A DNA stretch of 16,302 nucleotides. Origin: an uncultured Collinsella sp. Lineage in GTDB: Bacteria > Actinomycetota > Coriobacteriia > Coriobacteriales > Coriobacteriaceae. Made by a program: the position numbers and the translations under genes. Below the pieces are notes generated by a model that was not told the DNA's origin, did no database searches, and saw nothing but the letters and a program-made list of their open reading frames with translations. Every line of letters starts with the position of its first letter. Within the stretch, counting starts at the first letter, position 1. Shown here one piece after another: positions 13,230-16,302 of the stretch. The stretch is from the NCBI GenBank assembly GCA_900554325.1, contig USHA01000047.1, forward strand, positions 1 to 16,302, given 5' to 3'.

Positions 13230-13781
13230 CTAGAACTTGACGGTCGGGGCCTGGCGGGCTGCTTCGGCGGCCTCGAAGCCCTGGCGCTCCTTAAACTGAA
13301 AGATGCCGGCAAAGATGACAGCCGGGAACGTCTGAATGGCGTTGTTGTAGCTGAGCACGCAATCGTTGTAGCTCTGGCGTGCATAGCTAATCTTGTTCTC
13401 GGTATCCTCGAGCGATGCCTGCAGCTGCGTAAAGTTGGTGTTTGCCTTAAGATCGGGATAGGCCTCGGCCACGGCGAAGAGCTGACGCAGCGCACCGGTC
13501 AGCACGTTGTCGGCTTCCATCTTGGCCTCGGGCGTGGTGGCCTTGACGGCGGTGTTACGCGCGCTGATCACGGCGGAGAGCGTCTCCTGCTCGTGCTTGG
13601 CGTAGCCCTTGACGGTCTCGACCAGGTTGGGGATCAGGTCGTTGCGGCGCTGCAACTGCGTATCGATGTTCTGCCAGGCGTTATCGATGCGGTTACGCTT
13701 GGTGACCATGTTGTTGTAGATGCCGGCGATGGCGCAGACAATCACAATGACAACAACGATGCCGATGATGACGGTAATCAT
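13230..13781 (-). CDS. LemA-family membrane-anchored protein
   Basis: This 183-residue protein starts with one hydrophobic helix (about 2-22). A long helical LemA domain follows, with the family stretch NRIDNAWQNIDTQLQRRNDLIPNLVETVKGYAKHE (quoted in part: NAWQNIDTQLQRRNDLIPNL) and SYNDCVLSYNNAIQTFPAVI near the C-terminus. The helix would anchor it with the helical domain outside. The molecular function of LemA proteins is not established. ATG 13781 follows GGAG by six bases. In many genomes lemA is followed by a TPM-domain or peptidase gene; here it stands alone, divergent from a TetR regulator. Confidence 0.92.
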   Translation of the reverse strand: MITVIIGIVVVIVIVCAIAGIYNNMVTKRNRIDNAWQNIDTQLQRRNDLIPNLVETVKGYAKHEQETLSAVISARNTAVKATTPEAKMEADNVLTGALRQLFAVAEAYPDLKANTNFTQLQASLEDTENKISYARQSYNDCVLSYNNAIQTFPAVIFAGIFQFKERQGFEAAEAARQAPTVKF

Positions 13782-13842
13782 GATGTCTCCGTTTCGAATG
13801 GCCGCGGCGGCATGCGCCAGCTGCCGTTGGTATAACGCTACT

Positions 13843-13871
13843 AGTATACCCGCAACGTTTTACCGTGCCGA
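13843..13871 (-). promoter_or_regulatory. Predicted lemA promoter overlapping an inverted repeat
   Basis: On the minus strand TATACT (13848 to 13843) is preceded at 17 bases by TCGGCA (13871 to 13866). An inverted repeat, AACGTTTTACCG (13854-13865) and CGGTAAGCGTT (13878-13888), overlaps it. This could be an operator of the TetR regulator encoded on the other side. Confidence 0.4.
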
Positions 13872-13980
13872 ACTTTCCGGTAAGCGTTGTGTTTTCGGCG
13901 GGGTTGGCACCGGGACAAAGCACGCGAGGTACAGGTGTAAGATATGCGACAGATTGACGAGTGTTGTCTTTGCCCCGAGG

Positions 13981-14577
13981 ATGGCGATACCAGTGGACCT
14001 TCGCATTAAGAAAACCTACCGCGCCCTGTTCGATGCCTTCACCGAGCTTCTCGAGGAGCATTGTTTTGAGGACCTGACGGTTGCCATGCTGTGCGACCGC
14101 GCCATGATTCGCCGCACGACGTTCTACAAGCACTTTCGCGACAAGAACGATTACTTTGCCTTTTATATCGATGAACTCATGTCGGGCTTGCCGCAAAAAC
14201 AGCCCGATGAGGCCGGCGCAGTGTCTGCCGAGGACGTGCGCGCGCTTCGGCACGCGATTTTGGACGATGCCATGGATTTAATTCTGGCGCACGAGCAGCT
14301 CATGGATAACATTTTGGCAAGCAGCATGTCGGGCATGTTGACCAACGTTATTTGCGACCGTATTGCCCGCTCCATCCGCGAGCGTGTGATGAACGTGCTT
14401 GCCGAGGATGCCCTGGCCCCCGTGTCACTCGAGACGACGTCTGAGTTTGTCGCCGGCGGTATTATTCGACTTTTCACGATATGGTGGGAATCGGGCCACG
14501 ATCTTGAGCGTCGACCTGAGATAGCCGACGTGGTCGATGCACTGTTTGAGCGGACCATGACACCGGTGAATCACTAA
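13981..14577 (+). CDS. TetR-family transcriptional regulator
   Basis: This 198-residue protein has an N-terminal TetR helix-turn-helix (about 6-55), with FEDLTVAMLCDRAMIRRTTF followed by YKHFRDKNDYF. The C-terminal ligand domain is helical and of the small type often seen in Firmicutes and actinobacteria; I cannot name a ligand. ATG 13981 is given, but CGAGG stands directly before it. GTG 13993, four codons in, has GAGGA 11 bases upstream and would also fit the family N-terminus (DLRIKKTYRALFDAF). The -10-like TAAGAT at 13938-13943 would give a leader of about 30 bases. The gene is divergent from lemA and converges on the tRNA-Ser gene three bases after its stop. Confidence 0.85.
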   Translation: MAIPVDLRIKKTYRALFDAFTELLEEHCFEDLTVAMLCDRAMIRRTTFYKHFRDKNDYFAFYIDELMSGLPQKQPDEAGAVSAEDVRALRHAILDDAMDLILAHEQLMDNILASSMSGMLTNVICDRIARSIRERVMNVLAEDALAPVSLETTSEFVAGGIIRLFTIWWESGHDLERRPEIADVVDALFERTMTPVNH

Positions 14578-14579
14578 AG

Positions 14580-14669
14580 TGGCGGAGAGAGGGGGATTCG
14601 AACCCCCGGAACGCTCTCGCGCTCAACGGTTTTCAAGACCGCCGCATTCAACCGCTCTGCCATCTCTCC
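14580..14669 (-). tRNA. tRNA-Ser (anticodon TGA), CCA encoded
   Basis: Read on the minus strand, the acceptor stem GGAGAGA pairs with TCTCTCC, followed by discriminator G and an encoded CCA. The anticodon loop is TTGAAAA with anticodon TGA, reading UCN serine codons. A long variable arm (GAGCGCGAGAGCGTTC) and the T-arm GGGGGTTCGAATCCCCC are typical of tRNA-Ser. Length is 90 bases with CCA. The tRNA-Ser beside tadA arrangement recurs in many bacteria. Confidence 0.96.
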
Positions 14670-14679
14670 GTGAGTCGTA

Positions 14680-14685
14680 ATGATA
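14680..14685 (-). promoter_or_regulatory. Possible tRNA-Ser -10 box
   Basis: TATCAT on the minus strand lies 10 bases before the mature tRNA 5' end, so it would give a very short leader. TTGCAA, 14 bases upstream, is closer than a standard -35. Confidence 0.3.
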
Positions 14686-14720
14686 GCATCGTTTTGAATT
14701 TGCAACAGGGAAGGCGAACG

Positions 14721-16302
14721 ATGACGATCACCGAAATCGACGAGAAGTTCATGCGCGAGGCGCTGGCGGAGGCGCGAGCCGCCGCGGCGGTGGGCGAGGT
14801 GCCCATCGGAGCCGTAGTGGTGCGCGACGGTGAGATCGCCGCGAGGGCGCACAATCGGCGCGAACTCGACCAGGACCCTTCGGCTCATGCCGAGTTTGCG
14901 GCCGTGTGCGCCGCTGCCCAGGCGCTCGGTCGCTGGCGCCTTTCCGACTGTACGGTCTATGTGACGTTGGAACCCTGCTGCATGTGCGCAGGCCTTATGG
15001 TTAACGCGCGCGTGGGGCGCTGCGTGTATGGCGCGAGCGACGCCAAGGCGGGCGCGTTGGGATCCCTATACGATTTGAATGCCGACTCGCGCCTGAATCA
15101 TCGGTTTAACGTGACGGCTGGGGCCTTGGCGGATGAATGCCGTGAGCTGCTGAGTAGCTATTTTGACGGTCTGCGCGGAGCGGGCGGCGCTGATTGCGGC
15201 TGTGGGGCCGATCTTGAAGCACACGCCGCTCACGCCGCAGCGCTCGCGGGTGCCGAAGAGGATGCTGGCGCGGCGGTTGATTTTGGCCCCGTGCAGCGCC
15301 GGCCCCGCCGTGTGCTGTTGGCGATCGACTCCTTTAAGGGCAGCGTTTCGAGTGCGCAGGCGGAGGCGGCGGTTGCCGAAGGCGTGCGCCGCGTTTGGCC
15401 CGATGCCGAGGTGTGCACATTGCCGCTGGCGGATGGTGGCGAGGGAACGCTCGATGCTATCGCCGCGTGCGGCGGTGAGATTGTGACCTGCGAGGTGGCA
15501 GGTCCCTTGGGCAAGCGCACGTCTGCCCGGATGCTGGTTGATATCGAGCACGAGTCGGCTGTTATTGAGATGGCCGAAGCCGCAGGCATCGGGTATTCAC
15601 CTTGCACGGAGTCGTCGGCGCTGGCTGCTACAACCTATGGCGTGGGCGAGCTCATGCTTCGCGCGGTTCGCATGGGCGCAAAGACTATCTATATTGGTTT
15701 GGGCGGCAGCGCCACCAACGATGGCGGCGCCGGTATGCTGCAGGCGCTGGGCGCCCACCTTGTCAATGAACACGGCTGCGATATCGTTCCCGGTCTTGCA
15801 GGCCTTGAACACGTGGCGAGTATCGATGTGGCGCCAGCGCTTCGGACGCTGAACGGCGCACGTGTCGTGGTGCTTTCCGATGTCGAGAATCCGCTCGTGG
15901 GGCGTCGAGGCGCACTGGCGGTGTTTGGCGGGCAGAAGGGCCTGCCGGCGGATGATGTCGAGGTGCTGTGCAGATACGACGGCTGGATGGTCGGCTACGG
16001 TCGCCTGCTCGATGCGGCAATTTTCGAGGCGCGAGCCCAGGGGTTGTTGCGCACACCCGAGAACGCACGGACATTTGGCTCGGTGCTTGGCGTGCCCGGC
16101 GCGGGCGCTGCCGGTGGCTTGGGCGCGGCGTTGCTGGCGCTCGGCGCGGAGCTACGCTCGGGCGTGGAGACGGTGCTCGATCTGATTGGGTTTGACGAGC
16201 GCGTATGCGATGTCGACCTAGTCATAACGGGCGAGGGCAATATGGACGAGCAGTCCGCCGCCGGTAAGGCGCCGGTGGGTGTGGCTCGTCGTGCGAAGCG
16301 AT
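14721..16302 (+). CDS. tadA: TadA-glycerate kinase fusion protein (3' end outside window)
   Basis: One uninterrupted frame of 527 visible codons carries two enzymes. Residues 1-155 are tRNA adenosine-34 deaminase: His56-Ala-Glu58 with Cys86 and Cys89 (PCCMC) form the zinc site and proton shuttle, and DAKAGALGSLYDLN and the NHRF motif match TadA. This enzyme makes inosine in the wobble position of tRNA-Arg. Residues about 157-195 are an Ala/Gly-rich linker. From about 196 the sequence is a type II glycerate kinase (GlxK/GarK): VLLAIDSFKGSVSS, LADGGEGT, GLGGSATNDGGAGM and GEGNMDEQSAAGKAP. That enzyme phosphorylates D-glycerate. ATG 14721 follows AGGGAAGG by six bases. No stop and no ribosome site separates the domains. 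About 50 residues seem to be missing at the right edge. Confidence 0.88.
   Translation, partial: MTITEIDEKFMREALAEARAAAAVGEVPIGAVVVRDGEIAARAHNRRELDQDPSAHAEFAAVCAAAQALGRWRLSDCTVYVTLEPCCMCAGLMVNARVGRCVYGASDAKAGALGSLYDLNADSRLNHRFNVTAGALADECRELLSSYFDGLRGAGGADCGCGADLEAHAAHAAALAGAEEDAGAAVDFGPVQRRPRRVLLAIDSFKGSVSSAQAEAAVAEGVRRVWPDAEVCTLPLADGGEGTLDAIAACGGEIVTCEVAGPLGKRTSARMLVDIEHESAVIEMAEAAGIGYSPCTESSALAATTYGVGELMLRAVRMGAKTIYIGLGGSATNDGGAGMLQALGAHLVNEHGCDIVPGLAGLEHVASIDVAPALRTLNGARVVVLSDVENPLVGRRGALAVFGGQKGLPADDVEVLCRYDGWMVGYGRLLDAAIFEARAQGLLRTPENARTFGSVLGVPGAGAAGGLGAALLALGAELRSGVETVLDLIGFDERVCDVDLVITGEGNMDEQSAAGKAPVGVARRAKR

Noticed and set aside
12847..13233. 128-codon plus-strand frame in the ilvE-lemA spacer
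   Set aside because: It crosses part of the ilvE hairpin, both inverted 25-mers and the lemA terminator. It has no ribosome site and no recognisable family.
13944..14009. 21-codon frame overlapping the TetR start, with an AGGTG before it
   Set aside because: The likely -10 box TAAGAT lies directly before its ATG, so transcription would start inside it. There is no other support.
15291..15312. Separate glycerate kinase gene starting at GTG 15291 or 15312
   Set aside because: No Shine-Dalgarno is present at proper spacing for either, and the upstream tadA frame is open through both without a stop. The fusion is the simpler reading.
1..16302. CRISPR array, phage or integrase module, complete insertion sequence
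   Set aside because: No regularly spaced repeats, integrase, transposase or phage structural gene is seen on either strand. The repeats found are short and dispersed.

Overview
The window is a GC-rich, gene-dense chromosomal segment of a host-associated actinobacterium, most likely a Coriobacteriia member such as Collinsella. This rests on base composition, on the style of the proteins and on the gene families present. It is an inference, because no rRNA or other species marker lies in the window. No CRISPR array, phage module or complete insertion sequence is seen.

Layout, left to right. (1) 41-1984: a GntR/FCD regulator (-) is divergent from a YeiH-type putative sulfate exporter (+); a perfect 17-bp palindrome lies between them. 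(2) 1985-4128: a hairpin-rich spacer leads to a Fis-HTH regulator that resembles a sigma-54 activator but has a degenerate ATPase core. A one-helix membrane protein of unknown function follows. (3) 4202-5370: a nitroreductase (-), a spacer with two palindromes, and a 96-residue orphan protein (+) with a strong Shine-Dalgarno and its own terminator. (4) 5414-9793: a MarR regulator and two overlapping or tightly spaced ABC half-transporters form one operon. The promoter region has two tandem 19-bp operator-like repeats. The two transporter halves show the complementary active-site losses of a heterodimeric exporter. A REP-like palindrome and a bidirectional terminator close the operon. (5) 9831-12749: serine acetyltransferase (cysE, -), a DedA-family membrane protein (+) and a branched-chain aminotransferase (ilvE, +). 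(6) 12750-13980: a 480-bp non-coding stretch full of hairpins, then lemA (-) and the intergenic region shared with a TetR regulator (+). (7) 14580-16302: tRNA-Ser(TGA) with encoded CCA on the minus strand, divergent from tadA.

The most unusual element is at the right edge. The tadA reading frame (tRNA A34 deaminase) does not stop after the deaminase domain. It runs through an Ala/Gly-rich linker of about 40 residues into a glycerate kinase domain and is still open at the window edge. The visible protein is therefore a TadA-glycerate kinase fusion.

The genes are mostly single housekeeping or accessory units (sulfur and branched-chain amino acid metabolism, membrane maintenance, drug or peptide export), several with a local regulator beside them. 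Start codons were chosen by Shine-Dalgarno spacing and family length. Several differ from the longest open frame.
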